This document shows positions 34,970 through 49,008 of a DNA stretch of 64,000 nt, piece after piece. How positions within the stretch are numbered: position 1 is the stretch's first letter; the number at the start of each line of letters is the position of its first letter. The position numbers and the translations under genes are program-made. The DNA comes from Xylophilus sp. GW821-FHT01B05. Lineage in GTDB: Bacteria > Pseudomonadota > Gammaproteobacteria > Burkholderiales > Burkholderiaceae_C. The notes beneath the pieces were generated by a model. That model made no database searches. It was not told where the DNA came from and saw nothing but the letters and a program-made list of their open reading frames with translations. The stretch lies in assembly GCA_038961845.1 (NCBI GenBank), contig CP152408.1:5084001-5148000 (forward strand). The letters run 5' to 3'.

Positions 34970-36695
34970 CGCCCTGGTCCTGCGTCACGCGCATCAGCTC
35001 ATCCAGCGTCGTGACGCCGGCGGACACCTTGCGAAGGCCGTCCTGGTAGAGCGACAGCATGCCGGCCTGTGCAGCAATATCGTTCAGCGTACTGGCATCC
35101 TTACCATCCAGGATGGCGCGGCGCATCGGCTCGTCGATCACGAACAGTTCATGGATGCCGGTTCGCCCCTGGTACCCACCGTTGCGGCAATGCTCGCATC
35201 CCCGTGCCTGGTAGATCGGCTGCGCCGGATCGTGGAAACGCCCAAGGCCGGAAGTCTTCAACACTTCAGGCGACGGAATATAGGGTTCCTTGCAATGCGT
35301 ACAAAGCGTACGCACCAGGCGCTGGGCCAGCACGCCATTGACGGAGGACGTGATGAGATAGCTCTCCACGCCCATGTCCTTCATGCGGATAACAGCACCT
35401 GCGGCGGTGTTAGTGTGTAGCGTGGAGAGCACCAAGTGGCCGGTGAGCGCTGACTGCACAGCGATCTGCGCGGTTTCACCATCCCGCATTTCACCAATCA
35501 TGATGATGTCCGGATCTTGCCGGAGGATGGAGCGCAGAGCACTTGCGAAGGTCAAGCCGATCTGCGGGTGAACCTGGATCTGATTGATGCCCTCCAGCTG
35601 ATATTCGACTGGCTCCTCGACCGTGATGATCTTCTGCGCGTCGGCATCCAGCTTGGAGAGGGCTGCATAGAGCGTCGTGGTTTTGCCCGAACCCGTTGGA
35701 CCAGTCACCAGCACAATGCCGTGTGGCCGCGCCAGCAACCCATTGAAACGGGCCAGGGTGTCGGAAGCAAAACCCATCTTCTCCAGACTGAAGCGGACGC
35801 TGGCACGATCCAGGACCCGCATCACCACACTCTCACCGTGCACGGTGGGGACGGTGGATACCCGCAAGTCGAGCTCGCGCCCCTTGACCCGCGTTCTGAC
35901 GCGACCGTCCTGTGGCAAGCGTCGCTCGGCGATGTCCAGATGCGCCAGCAGCTTCACGCGGGAATTGACCGCAGCACTGTGCTTGGGCGAAACGATTTCT
36001 GCCGTGTGGATCACACCATCCACGCGATAACGCACGTGCAGCCCATCGTCAAAGGGCTCAAGGTGGATATCCGACGCACGCAGTTCGATCACGCGACCGA
36101 TGATGGTGTTGACCAGTCGGATCACCGGCGCCTCGCTGGCCATGTCCTTCAGGTGCTCAACAAAGTCGCCGGAGTCAGAGTCGTCAGAGAAACCGTCGTC
36201 ACCTTCGCTACTGGCCTCCTCGATGGGCTGCGCCAGCGCTTTCTCGATCTCGCTCTCAATGCCAAGGAGCGGTCTGATTTCCAAGCCGGTGGCCAGATGC
36301 AGGGCCTTCACCACAAAGGCATCCTGCGGAACGGCCATGACTACCTCGAGACAGCCGCCCTCCAGGCGTAGCGGATACACGACATTGGCCGCCAGAAACT
36401 CGGGCAGCAGCCCCTCCACTTCCGGCGGTACCGCCGGAAATTCGTCCGCAGGCACAAACGCTATGCCCAATTGCGTAGACAGCGTGCGGACCACATCCAC
36501 TTCGGATACAAGCCCTAGCCGCACCAGCACACGGCCAAGCAAGCTTCCCATCTCCTCTTGCGCACCGAGCGCCCGCTCCAAGTCACGCGGGGTGAGCTTA
36601 CCGGCACGCACCAGAAGGTCGCCGATGCGCAATGCGGTTGCCTCGGACGCGGCCTCAAGGTGGGGCTCCATACTCAGGGTATCTTCGGCATTCAT
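34962..36695 (-). CDS. gspE: Type II secretion ATPase GspE
   Basis: A 577-aa hexameric ATPase. The N-terminal MshEN-type domain (RIGDLLVRAGKLTPRDLERA) is followed by the catalytic part: Walker A VTGPTGSGKTTTLYAALSKL, Asp box VEEPVEYQLEGINQIQVHP, Walker B RQDPDIIMIGEMRDGETAQI and a zinc site with CTHC and CEHC. It is the first gene of a collinear minus-strand operon E-F-G-H-I-J-K-L-M-(C-like)-D. The ATG at 36695 has no strong ribosome-binding site. The gene lies 66 bp after rfbC, so read-through from the rhamnose operon is possible. Confidence 0.95.
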   Translation of the reverse strand: MNAEDTLSMEPHLEAASEATALRIGDLLVRAGKLTPRDLERALGAQEEMGSLLGRVLVRLGLVSEVDVVRTLSTQLGIAFVPADEFPAVPPEVEGLLPEFLAANVVYPLRLEGGCLEVVMAVPQDAFVVKALHLATGLEIRPLLGIESEIEKALAQPIEEASSEGDDGFSDDSDSGDFVEHLKDMASEAPVIRLVNTIIGRVIELRASDIHLEPFDDGLHVRYRVDGVIHTAEIVSPKHSAAVNSRVKLLAHLDIAERRLPQDGRVRTRVKGRELDLRVSTVPTVHGESVVMRVLDRASVRFSLEKMGFASDTLARFNGLLARPHGIVLVTGPTGSGKTTTLYAALSKLDADAQKIITVEEPVEYQLEGINQIQVHPQIGLTFASALRSILRQDPDIIMIGEMRDGETAQIAVQSALTGHLVLSTLHTNTAAGAVIRMKDMGVESYLITSSVNGVLAQRLVRTLCTHCKEPYIPSPEVLKTSGLGRFHDPAQPIYQARGCEHCRNGGYQGRTGIHELFVIDEPMRRAILDGKDASTLNDIAAQAGMLSLYQDGLRKVSAGVTTLDELMRVTQDQGDA

Positions 36696-36761
36696 GCTAG
36701 TGAGGGAGGTAAGCAGTATTGCGCCATGCCATGTGCACAGAGATGGCGTACGCAGCGGCAG

Positions 36762-37307
36762 TCACGGATAGACCTCTGCAGCCGCAAACGCCACGCCCGC
36801 AGCATCCTTTGCGGAGAGCTGCGGGGAAGTACCAGCCGGCCACTGGATGCCAATGGTGGGATCATCCCATGCAATGCAACGCTCATGCGTAGGCGCATAG
36901 TAGTCGGTCGTCTTGTACAGGAATTCGGCCGATTCGCTGAGCACCAGGAAGCCGTGGGCAAACCCTGGCGGCACCCATAGCTGCCGGTGGTTGTCTTCGC
37001 TCAATTCGTAGCCCACCCATTTGCCGAAGTTTGGAGACGAGCGGCGCATATCTACGGCCACGTCGAACACTGCGCCGCGCACCACGCGTACCAACTTACC
37101 CTGCGGCTGCTGGATCTGGTAGTGCAAGCCACGCAGCACTCCTTGCGCAGAGCGCGAGTGGTTGTCCTGAACAAATTCCACGTCCAGGCCGGTGGCGGCC
37201 CTGAATGCGCCCTGGTTGTAGCTTTCGAGGAAAAAGCCACGCGCATCACCAAACACGCGCGGCTCCAACAACAGAACTTCGGGGAGGGATGTCGAGGTGA
37301 TATTCAC
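36762..37307 (-). CDS. rfbC: dTDP-4-dehydrorhamnose 3,5-epimerase
   Basis: A 181-aa cupin-fold enzyme (RmlC) that epimerises dTDP-4-keto-6-deoxyglucose. [40 protein letters not shown] (with the catalytic His of the RGLHYQ block) and [14 protein letters not shown] are diagnostic. Translation starts at the GTG 37307, overlapping the rfbA stop as GTGA and preceded by GAAGG. It is the last gene of rfbB-D-A-C. Confidence 0.96.
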   Translation of the reverse strand: MNITSTSLPEVLLLEPRVFGDARGFFLESYNQGAFRAATGLDVEFVQDNHSRSAQGVLRGLHYQIQQPQGKLVRVVRGAVFDVAVDMRRSSPNFGKWVGYELSEDNHRQLWVPPGFAHGFLVLSESAEFLYKTTDYYAPTHERCIAWDDPTIGIQWPAGTSPQLSAKDAAGVAFAAAEVYP

Positions 37308-38197
37308 GAAAAAGCCTTCAGGCCGTCCTGAAGAAGGCGGCTCAAATACATGCCATAGCCACTTTTCCGCAAGGGAACGGCCAAGCGCTCCAACTGGGCA
37401 TCATCAATGAACCCGTGGCGCCACGCAATTTCCTCAGGGCAGGCGATCTTGAGGCCTTGCCGGTGCTCAAGGGTGGCGATGAACTGGCTAGCCTCCAGCA
37501 GGCTCTCATGCGTGCCGGTGTCCAGCCAGGCATAGCCCCGTTTCATGATCTGTACCTGCAGCGCTCCGCGGGCGAGGTAGACCTGGTTCACGGCAGTGAT
37601 CTCCAGTTCGCCGCGCGCGCTGGGGCGTACCGCCTTTGCCACCTCGACCACGTCGCTGTCGTAAAAGTAGAGCCCGGTCACGGCGTAGCTGCTCAGCGGG
37701 CGCGCAGGCTTTTCTTCGATGCTCATGGCCTTGCCAGCATGGTCGAAGGCCACCACCCCGTAACGCTCGGGATCCTGCACATGGTACGCAAACACGGTAG
37801 CGCCCTCGGTCTGTGCATCGGCCTCAGCCAACATTGGCCCAAGATCGTGACCGTAGAAAATGTTGTCGCCGAGCACCAACGCACTAGGCGCACCGTGCAG
37901 GAATGACTCACCAATGATGAATGCCTGGGCCAGCCCATCCGGGCTGGGTTGCACTGCGTATTGCAAATTCAAGCCCCATTGCGAGCCATCTCCCAGCAGT
38001 TGCTGGAAGCGGGGCGTGTCCTGCGGCGTGCTGATCACCAGGATGTCACGAATACCCGCCAGCATGAGTGTGCAGAGCGGGTAATAGATCATGGGCTTGT
38101 CGTATACCGGCAGCAATTGCTTGCTGATGGCAAGCGTCGCCGGGTGTAGGCGTGTGCCAGAGCCTCCCGCCAGGATGATGCCTTTGCGCTGAGTCAT
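37304..38197 (-). CDS. rfbA: Glucose-1-phosphate thymidylyltransferase
   Basis: A 297-aa nucleotidyltransferase (RmlA) making dTDP-glucose from dTTP and glucose-1-phosphate. [20 protein letters not shown] is the nucleotide-binding signature; [12 protein letters not shown] and [17 protein letters not shown] follow the family. The ATG at 38197 fits the family N-terminus; the open frame extends 14 codons upstream into the end of rfbD. It begins 10 bp after the rfbD stop. Confidence 0.96.
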   Translation of the reverse strand: MTQRKGIILAGGSGTRLHPATLAISKQLLPVYDKPMIYYPLCTLMLAGIRDILVISTPQDTPRFQQLLGDGSQWGLNLQYAVQPSPDGLAQAFIIGESFLHGAPSALVLGDNIFYGHDLGPMLAEADAQTEGATVFAYHVQDPERYGVVAFDHAGKAMSIEEKPARPLSSYAVTGLYFYDSDVVEVAKAVRPSARGELEITAVNQVYLARGALQVQIMKRGYAWLDTGTHESLLEASQFIATLEHRQGLKIACPEEIAWRHGFIDDAQLERLAVPLRKSGYGMYLSRLLQDGLKAFS

Positions 38198-38207
38198 GCC
38201 GTTGCTT

Positions 38208-39107
38208 TCACAGAATCTCCTCGACCATTCGTCTGACACCGTCTTGCCATACCGGCAGTTCCAGCCCGAAGGTTTGCTGAAACTTGCGCGTGTCCAGACG
38301 CGAGTTATGTGGACGCTTGGCTACGGTTGCAAAGGCACTAGAGGCGACGGGCTGTATCTCGTCTGGCAGCACCTGCAGCCGCTGCCCCCGGCTTTGCGCT
38401 TGTTGCAAGACCAAACGTGCGTATTCAAACCAAGACGCCTCGCCGCTTGCAGCAAGGTGATATAGGCCAGCCCGCGCCGAGCCTTCGGCTTGCTCAGCCA
38501 GCTGTCGGATCGCCTGAGCGGTTGCGTCCGCAAGCAGGTCGGCCCCCGTAGGAGCCCCGTTCTGATCGACGATCACCTTCAGCTCCGTGCGCTCCTGCGC
38601 CAGCCTCAGCATGGTTTTTGCGAAGTTGCTGCCGCGCGCGGCATACACCCAGCTCGTTCGCAAAATCAGGTGACGTGGATTGAGCTGCTGCACCTGCTGC
38701 TCCCCTGCGAGCTTGGTACGGCCATACACATTGAGAGGCCCCGTGGCGTCGCTCTCGGAGAACGGCGCCGTGCCCTGGCCGTCAAAAACGTAGTCCGTGG
38801 AATAGTGGACCAGCCAGGCACCAATGCGCCGGGCGGCGTCCGCCAGCACCGCTGGCGCGGTAGCGTTGATAGCCTTCGCCGCCTCCGGCTCACGTTCGGC
38901 TTGATCAACTGCGGTATACGCGGCCGCATTGACCACTACATCAGGTCTCACTGCAAGCACCGTATTCGCCAGCTCTTCGGGCCGCGAAAAATCGCCGGCG
39001 AATCCTGGCGTGTCCCGACCAACCGCCACCACCGTTCCCAGCACAGCAAGACTGCGCTGCAGCTCCCAGCCGATCTGTCCGTTCTTACCGAAAAGCAAAA
39101 TCTTCAT
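38208..39107 (-). CDS. rfbD: dTDP-4-dehydrorhamnose reductase
   Basis: A 299-aa short-chain dehydrogenase (RmlD) that yields dTDP-L-rhamnose. The N-terminal [14 protein letters not shown] is the NAD(P) loop, [20 protein letters not shown] and [10 protein letters not shown] carry the SDR active-site region, and YGRTKLAGE the catalytic Tyr-x3-Lys. The ATG at 39107 gives the usual family start MKILLFG; an ATG at 39119 would add four residues. It begins shortly after the rfbB stop. Confidence 0.96.
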   Translation of the reverse strand: MKILLFGKNGQIGWELQRSLAVLGTVVAVGRDTPGFAGDFSRPEELANTVLAVRPDVVVNAAAYTAVDQAEREPEAAKAINATAPAVLADAARRIGAWLVHYSTDYVFDGQGTAPFSESDATGPLNVYGRTKLAGEQQVQQLNPRHLILRTSWVYAARGSNFAKTMLRLAQERTELKVIVDQNGAPTGADLLADATAQAIRQLAEQAEGSARAGLYHLAASGEASWFEYARLVLQQAQSRGQRLQVLPDEIQPVASSAFATVAKRPHNSRLDTRKFQQTFGLELPVWQDGVRRMVEEIL

Positions 39108-39122
39108 AGGTACTGCCATGCA

Positions 39123-40193
39123 TCAACCAGCCGCGCCGCCAGCGTACTGCGTGTGCAGCCACTCTCGATAGGCACCGCTCTGAACGTTGGCTACCCATTC
39201 AGGATGCTCGAGATACCACGCAACAGTCTTGCGAAGCCCAGAGGAAAAAGTCTCGGCCGGCTTCCATCCCAACTCGACTTCAAGTTTGCGCGCATCGATT
39301 GCATAGCGGCGATCATGGCCCGGACGGTCCTTCACAAAGACGATCTGCTGCTGATAGCTCCGACCATCTGGCAACGGTCGCCATTCATCCAGCAGTGCGC
39401 AGATCTGCTCCACGATGTCCACGTTGGCCTGCTCATTCCAACCGCCCACGTTGTAGGTGTCCCCCACCTTGCCTTGTTCCAGAACACGCCGGATGGCAGC
39501 GCAATGGTCTTTGACATACAGCCAATCCCGAATCTGTTGACCATCCCCATATACCGGTAATGGCTTGCCCGCCAAAGCATTGACGATCATCAGCGGTATC
39601 AATTTCTCCGGAAAGTGATGCGGCCCGTAGTTGTTGGAACAATTGGTGGTCAAAACCGGCAAGCCATAGGTGTGATGCCACGCCCGGACCAAGTGGTCAC
39701 TTGCGGCCTTGCTTGCGGAATAGGGACTATTTGGCTCGAACGGGTGCAGTTCAGTGAACGCCGGCGCGCCAGGCGCCAGTGAACCGTAGACCTCGTCAGT
39801 GGAGACATGCAGGAAACGGAAGCGCTGTTGATCAGCCTCGGCAAGAGCGCTCCAATAGGCTCGTGTCGCTTCCAGCAAATGGAAGGTGCCGACCACATTG
39901 GTCTGGATAAAGGCTTCTGGGCCCTTGATGGAGCGGTCCACGTGGGATTCCGCAGCAAAATTAACTACGGCACGCGGGCGGTGCGTAGCAAACAGCTCGG
40001 TAAGCAGTGGCGCATCACCGATGTCCCCCTTCACGAACACATGCCGCGGATCCTGCTTCAAGGCCTTCAGGTTTTCCAGGTTGCCTGCATAGGTAAGCTT
40101 ATCCAGATTGACAACTGGTTCATCCTGCAAGGCAAGCCAGTCCAATACAAAATTGGCGCCGATAAAGCCGGCACCCCCTGTCACGATGATCAT
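39123..40193 (-). CDS. rfbB: dTDP-glucose 4,6-dehydratase
   Basis: A 356-aa extended SDR (RmlB). [19 protein letters not shown] binds [14 protein letters not shown] and STDEVYGSL carry the Thr/Asp/Glu catalytic residues, and [11 protein letters not shown] the Tyr-x3-Lys. It catalyses the first committed step from dTDP-glucose toward rhamnose. The ATG at 40193 is the family start; the 16 codons upstream look non-coding. It is the first gene of the rhamnose operon, which would feed rhamnosyltransferases such as that at 13396. Confidence 0.96.
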   Translation of the reverse strand: MIIVTGGAGFIGANFVLDWLALQDEPVVNLDKLTYAGNLENLKALKQDPRHVFVKGDIGDAPLLTELFATHRPRAVVNFAAESHVDRSIKGPEAFIQTNVVGTFHLLEATRAYWSALAEADQQRFRFLHVSTDEVYGSLAPGAPAFTELHPFEPNSPYSASKAASDHLVRAWHHTYGLPVLTTNCSNNYGPHHFPEKLIPLMIVNALAGKPLPVYGDGQQIRDWLYVKDHCAAIRRVLEQGKVGDTYNVGGWNEQANVDIVEQICALLDEWRPLPDGRSYQQQIVFVKDRPGHDRRYAIDARKLEVELGWKPAETFSSGLRKTVAWYLEHPEWVANVQSGAYREWLHTQYAGGAAG

Positions 40194-40271
40194 CAGAGTC
40201 TTCTCGGAGAGATAGGTAACTAGGATTACAGTAGCTGGCACGCCAGCACGCGCTTCCAGCGATTGGGCCGC

Positions 40272-41045
40272 TCAACGGCTCTTCAAATGCTGCTCTTCGG
40301 CCATAGCCAGCAAGCCTTCGAAAATCAGGTTGTCCACCAGCTCAAATTCCTGTGCCATGTGCGGCGCCATCTTCCAGCCTGCACCACCTGTCATCACGCA
40401 AACTGGCGCTTCGCCCGTGTGAGCATGCAGGTGCCGGACCATGCGATCTACCGCCCCGGCGATGGCGTAGGTCCCACCGCTGGTTAAAGCATCGCTGGTA
40501 TTGGTCGGAAACGCATGCACCTCTCCGGTGGGAACATGCAAGCCAGCAGTTCCAGACTCCAATGCGCGCAACATGATCCCATGTCCCGGCAGGATCAACC
40601 CACCAAGGAAGTGGCCATTTGCGTCCACCGCATCTACAGTGACCGCAGTCCCCACCATGACCACAATCAATGGTTTTGGCCTCGGTAGCATCAAAATCCG
40701 ATGGCGCGCGCCAACCATGGCGACCCACCTATCAGCCCCTAGACGCGAAGGATGGTCATAGCCATTTGTCAGTCCTCCGCCCTCGGCAGCAGAGACCACC
40801 CATCTTGGCTGCACGTCCCAGAATTCCATTTGCTCTTCAACCCGCCGCCTTACGCCTTCCCCGGCTACCAAGCAGCCGTACATTTCCGTAGGCGCAACGA
40901 GCTGTGGCCATGCCTTCTCGCCTAGCTGATCGATGTTCTCCAGAAACTCGGCTCCATGCGCCAGTAGCCGCGCACCTCGATGAGGCCCCTCATACTGCGC
41001 CCATTTCAAGCGCGTATTTCCCACATCGATGGCTAGGAAAGTCAT
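40272..41045 (-). CDS. coaX: Type III pantothenate kinase
   Basis: A 257-aa ASKHA-fold kinase for the first step of coenzyme A synthesis. [18 protein letters not shown] is the N-terminal phosphate loop; [16 protein letters not shown] and [16 protein letters not shown] are the conserved central motifs; [11 protein letters not shown] follows. Length and motifs are normal. It lies between the rRNA terminator and rfbB, 78 bp before rfbB on the same strand. Confidence 0.95.
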   Translation of the reverse strand: MTFLAIDVGNTRLKWAQYEGPHRGARLLAHGAEFLENIDQLGEKAWPQLVAPTEMYGCLVAGEGVRRRVEEQMEFWDVQPRWVVSAAEGGGLTNGYDHPSRLGADRWVAMVGARHRILMLPRPKPLIVVMVGTAVTVDAVDANGHFLGGLILPGHGIMLRALESGTAGLHVPTGEVHAFPTNTSDALTSGGTYAIAGAVDRMVRHLHAHTGEAPVCVMTGGAGWKMAPHMAQEFELVDNLIFEGLLAMAEEQHLKSR

Positions 41046-41132
41046 GGCGAATTATCGCCAATTTGACCTGAGGGAAAGTCGTACTTTGTAATGGAACGCG
41101 AATCCAATGCGGCCAAAGCGCCCCCCAAAGAC

Positions 41133-41164
41133 AAACACCCCCAATCTTTCGACTGGGGGTGTTT
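41133..41164 (-). terminator. Terminator of the rRNA operon
   Basis: An 11-bp perfect inverted repeat, AAACACCCCCA (41133-41143) and TGGGGGTGTTT (41154-41164), with a 10-nt loop, lies just after 5S rRNA on the minus strand and continues into GTCTTTG. It fits an intrinsic terminator of the rRNA transcript. Confidence 0.85.
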
Positions 41165-41178
41165 GAGGGCTGTAAGAG

Positions 41179-41291
41179 CCTGACGATGACCTACTTTCAC
41201 ACGGGAACCCGCACTATCATCGGCGCGGAGGCGTTTCACTGTCCTGTTCGGGATGGGAAGGAGTGGGACCACCTCGCTATGGTCATCAGGC
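41179..41291 (-). rRNA. rrf: 5S ribosomal RNA
   Basis: The minus strand reads CCTGATGACCATAGCGAGG, then a central CCCATCCCGAACAGG (loop C region), and ends CATCGTCAGG, so the ends pair as in 5S rRNA. Length is about 113 nt. Ends are placed by this pairing and are accurate to a few bases. Confidence 0.95.
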
Positions 41292-41412
41292 ATAACTGGG
41301 TGTCGTGCTGAACATGGTTCAACACAACGAATTCATAGAGTTTGGAATCAGCTTGAGTATTTTGAATGCGTCAACTTGGCATAACACCTTGATCTGCTGA
41401 TCAAAGTTATAG

Positions 41413-44290
<2,878 letters not shown>

Positions 44291-44613
44291 CTATAACTTT
44301 GACTTCTCTTGCGAGACTCCAAAGCACATCAAGGAATTGCCAGGTCTTTCACCTGGCGCGTTATGCCGTATGAAGCTTTCGCTTCGATACTTGAATTTCA
44401 GACAAGTCTGATATTCGTTTTGACGCAATCAAAAATTCATGCTGCTAACGGCACGGTGGGCTTTCGCCCTTTCCGCTAGCAGCGCTGATTCGACTCTATG
44501 AATTTTTAAAGAACAGCCGATTGATTACACGATGGCAATCAACAACAAAGAAGCCTCATGCATTGCACAAAGCCGCTTTGGTGTTGAAACACAATAAGAT
44601 AAAAACAAGATGT
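44291..44613 (-). other. 23S-tRNA-Ala spacer with boxA-like antiterminator
   Basis: This is the internal transcribed spacer between tRNA-Ala and 23S rRNA. No tRNA or other gene is present in it. On the minus strand a boxA-like TGTTCTTTAAAAATT (44502-44515 on plus) matches the site recognised by the Nus antitermination complex. The segment next to 23S forms one arm of the 23S processing stem. A GC-rich palindrome lies near 44450-44480 (GCTAACGG / CCGCTAGC). Confidence 0.7.
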
Positions 44614-44689
44614 TGGTGGAGGATGACGGGATCGAACCGACGACCCCCTGCTTGCAAAGCAGGTGCTCTCCCAGCTGAGCTAATCCCCC
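44614..44689 (-). tRNA. tRNA-Ala (anticodon TGC)
   Basis: The minus strand reads GGGGGATTAGCTCAGCTGGG, with anticodon loop CTTTGCAAG, then GGTTCGATCCC (T loop) and an encoded CCA end. It is 76 nt and lies in the usual 16S-23S spacer position. Confidence 0.97.
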
Positions 44690-44703
44690 AAGGATCGACG
44701 GAA

Positions 44704-44780
44704 TGGTGGGTCTGGTTGGATTCGAACCAACGACCCCCGCCTTATCAAGACGGTGCTCTAACCAACTGAGCTACAGACCC
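44704..44780 (-). tRNA. tRNA-Ile (anticodon GAT)
   Basis: The minus strand reads GGGTCTGTAGCTCAGTTGG, anticodon loop CTTGATAAG, T loop GGTTCGAATCC and an encoded CCA. It is 77 nt, 14 bp from tRNA-Ala and adjacent to 16S, the standard Ile-Ala spacer pair. Confidence 0.97.
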
Positions 44781-44880
44781 AAGCCGGCCACTAGAGGCTC
44801 AGACTCGATCCAAGCCGCTGGCGACAACCTTTTCCAACAACCGATAAGTGTGGGCGTTCAAATTAGACCGCAGTTTCCAG

Positions 44881-46414
<1,534 letters not shown>

Positions 46415-46659
46415 ATCTTGATTTTTGCGTCCAACCTCGCGGTTGAACAAAACTCATAAAAAAAGAAATTGAAGTGAACTTCACTTCTATTCTCATGAGC
46501 GTTTAAAAGTCTTGCGACTTAGTTCCAAAGAACTTGGCAGTCACCTTCAAACGCCCACGCTTATCGGCTGTATATTTTTAATGATCCCAGAAAACAAACC
46601 AAAACACCTCAGCGTCTCAATCCATCTTCTTAACCTCGCTGCGATCAGCGAAGCCTTGA

Positions 46660-46689
46660 ATTCTAGCACGGCTTTTTAAGTACCGTCAA
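46660..46689 (-). promoter_or_regulatory. rRNA operon promoter (proximal)
   Basis: The minus strand has TTGACG (46684-46689), an 18-bp spacer and TAGAAT (46660-46665), followed by TCAAGGCTTCGCTG. The match to the sigma-70 consensus and the position about 250 bases before 16S fit an rRNA promoter. Confidence 0.75.
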
Positions 46690-46778
46690 ACTTTTTTCTC
46701 AACCACCTTCGATTCGCTTTGATCAGCACCGCCTTGCGGCAACATCAATCTCACCAACCGTTTTTAGCTGAGCCTTGA

Positions 46779-46812
46779 ATTATATACCGCTTTTGCGGCC
46801 CTTCTGGAAGAT
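46779..46812 (-). promoter_or_regulatory. Possible second rRNA promoter (distal)
   Basis: A perfect TATAAT (46779-46784, minus strand) is followed by TCAAGGCTCAGCT, nearly the same start region as the proximal promoter, suggesting a duplicated P1/P2 arrangement. The -35 is poor (CTTCCA about 20 bp upstream), so strength is uncertain. Confidence 0.5.
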
Positions 46813-47030
46813 TTCTGAATCTCTTCAGAACCACCCGAGCAGAAAATTCAACCCCTCCGCCCAGCAGCCCAACCCCTTTCCAGAAGTTGCGCCTCTCGGC
46901 AGCGAAGCCCGCAACTGTAGCACGGGCCTGGCGACAGTTGCGTCGGTTCGCGAAAAATTTTTCGCCATGCAGCACATGCATCCAGGCAGAGGGTCGGGGC
47001 ACCCGGCTCCAGGTCCCGATAATTCCCCTC

Positions 47031-48908
47031 ATGGCACTCATCACACTATTAGATGCGCAGTTGGCCTTCGGCCATGTCGCGCTGCTCGACCACGCAGGCT
47101 TTTCGCTGGAGGCGGGCGAGCGCGTTGGCCTCATTGGTCGCAATGGCACGGGCAAGTCTTCCCTGCTCAAGATTCTTGCAGGACTGGAGAAGCCCGACGA
47201 TGGCCTGCTACAGGTGCAGCAGGGCACGCGCATTGCCTATGTGGCACAGGAGCCGCTGCTTGATGCGGACACCACGGTCTTCGAAGCCGCCAGCGCGGGC
47301 ATCGCCTCGGCCATCTCTGCACGGGAGCGCTATCTATCAGGCGACGAGAGCGAGGACCTGGATGCACTGCAGACCCAGATCGAGGCGCTGGATGCCTGGA
47401 ACTGGGAGCAGCGCGTTGAGGAGACGCTGGCCCGGCTGCATCTGGAGCCACAGGCTCTGGTCGGCTCGTTATCTGGCGGCACGCGCAAACGCGTGGCACT
47501 GGCGCAGGCGCTGGTTGCCAAGCCTGGCGTGTTGCTGCTGGATGAGCCGACCAACCATCTGGATCTTGATTCAATCGAATGGCTTGAGTCCCTGTTGACG
47601 GATTTCAAGGGCAGCATCATCACGATCACCCACGACCGTACCTTCCTGGACAGCGTGGCGACCCGCATCGTGGAGCTGGACCGCGGCCAACTGCGTACCT
47701 ACCCCGGCAACTTCGCGGCCTATCTGGTTCAGAAGGAAGAGCAACTGGCGCAAGAGGATGTCATTCAGGCCAAGGCCGACAAGCTGCTGGCGCAGGAAGA
47801 AGTGTGGATCCGCAAGGGCGTGGAAGCCCGCCGCACCCGCAGCCAGAGCCGCATCGGCCGACTGGAGCGGCTGCGCGCGCGCCGTGCCGCGCGGCGCGAG
47901 ACGCTGGGCAGCGTGAAGCTGGACGTGGCCTCTGGCCTCCCCACCGGGAAGATCGTGGCCGAGTTGACCGACGTCAGCAAGGCGTTTGGTGACAAGACCA
48001 TCGTGCACGGCTTCACCGGCACCATCCTGCGCGGCGACAAGGTGGGGTTGATCGGCCCCAATGGCGCGGGCAAGACGACGCTGCTCAAGATGATCCTGGG
48101 TGACCTGCAGCCCGATAGCGGCAAGGTGCGCCAAGGTGCGAATTTGCAGGTGGCCTATTTCGACCAGATGCGCCAGGCGCTGGATCTGGATGCGACGCTG
48201 GAGGACTTCATCAGCCCCGGCAGCGAATGGATCGAAATCGGCAACCAGCGTAAACACGTCAAGAGCTACCTGGGCGACTTTCTGTTCTCGCCTGCGCGTG
48301 CGACCTCGCCAGTGCGTTCGCTCTCGGGCGGTGAGCGCAACCGGCTGCTGCTGGCGCGCCTGTTTGCACGGCCGGCCAATGTGCTGGTGCTGGACGAGCC
48401 GACCAATGACCTGGATATCGATACGCTGGAACTGCTGGAAGACCTGCTGCAGCAGTACGACGGCACGGTGTTCCTGGTCAGCCATGACCGCGCGTTTCTC
48501 GACAACGTGGTGACCAGCACGCTGGTTGCCGAGGGCGAGGGGTTCTGGCGCGAATACGAAGGCACCGTGCAAGACTGGCTGACGCAGTCCCGGCGTGCGC
48601 GCGAACTGGCGCGGCGGGCCGAGCCAGCACCGACGCCGGCGCGTGCGACGACACCAGCCGCGCCTGCCACCCCTGCGCCCGCGGCCGCACGGCGAAAGCT
48701 GAGCTACAAGGATCAGCGCGAGCTGGACGCGCTCCCGGAACGCATTGCGGCCCTGGAGAACGAACAGTCATCGATTGCCGGGCATCTGTCGGACGGCAGC
48801 CTGTATGGCAGCGATCCGCAGCGCGCCGCAGCGCTGAACGCCCGCAACACAGAGATAGAAGAGCACTTGATGCAGGCGCTGGAACGCTGGACGGAACTCT
48901 CGGCCTGA
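47031..48908 (+). CDS. uup: ABC-F family ATPase Uup
   Basis: A 625-aa cytoplasmic protein with two ABC domains and no membrane segment. Domain 1: GRNGTGKSSLLKILAG, signature LSGGTRKRVALAQAL, LLLDEPTNHLD. Domain 2: GPNGAGKTTLLKMILG, LSGGERNRLLLARLF, VLDEPTNDLDIDTLELL. The interdomain linker is basic and arginine-rich. A C-terminal coiled coil (LSYKDQRELDALPERIAALE) identifies Uup, which acts on ribosomes and on DNA branch structures. The ATG at 47031 gives the normal N-terminus. It is transcribed away from the rRNA operon. Confidence 0.93.
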   Translation: MALITLLDAQLAFGHVALLDHAGFSLEAGERVGLIGRNGTGKSSLLKILAGLEKPDDGLLQVQQGTRIAYVAQEPLLDADTTVFEAASAGIASAISARERYLSGDESEDLDALQTQIEALDAWNWEQRVEETLARLHLEPQALVGSLSGGTRKRVALAQALVAKPGVLLLDEPTNHLDLDSIEWLESLLTDFKGSIITITHDRTFLDSVATRIVELDRGQLRTYPGNFAAYLVQKEEQLAQEDVIQAKADKLLAQEEVWIRKGVEARRTRSQSRIGRLERLRARRAARRETLGSVKLDVASGLPTGKIVAELTDVSKAFGDKTIVHGFTGTILRGDKVGLIGPNGAGKTTLLKMILGDLQPDSGKVRQGANLQVAYFDQMRQALDLDATLEDFISPGSEWIEIGNQRKHVKSYLGDFLFSPARATSPVRSLSGGERNRLLLARLFARPANVLVLDEPTNDLDIDTLELLEDLLQQYDGTVFLVSHDRAFLDNVVTSTLVAEGEGFWREYEGTVQDWLTQSRRARELARRAEPAPTPARATTPAAPATPAPAAARRKLSYKDQRELDALPERIAALENEQSSIAGHLSDGSLYGSDPQRAAALNARNTEIEEHLMQALERWTELSA

Positions 48909-49008
48909 CGGCCGGCCGCGGGCAGGGACGGCGTCCGACAGATGTTCCAGCCTGCGCCGATAGAGTTCCGCGCATGCCACGAGGTCTATATCCAGAAGAA
49001 GGACGTCC

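Larger units (their letters stand above)
46415..47030. other. 616-bp rRNA leader and promoter region
   Basis: This region separates 16S rRNA (minus strand) from uup (plus strand). No gene is evident. It contains the rRNA leader, a boxA-like GATCATTAAAAATA (minus strand, plus positions about 46575-46590), an AT-rich segment and two promoter-like sites described separately. The part from about 46850 to 47030 should carry the uup promoter, which I cannot identify. Confidence 0.65.
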
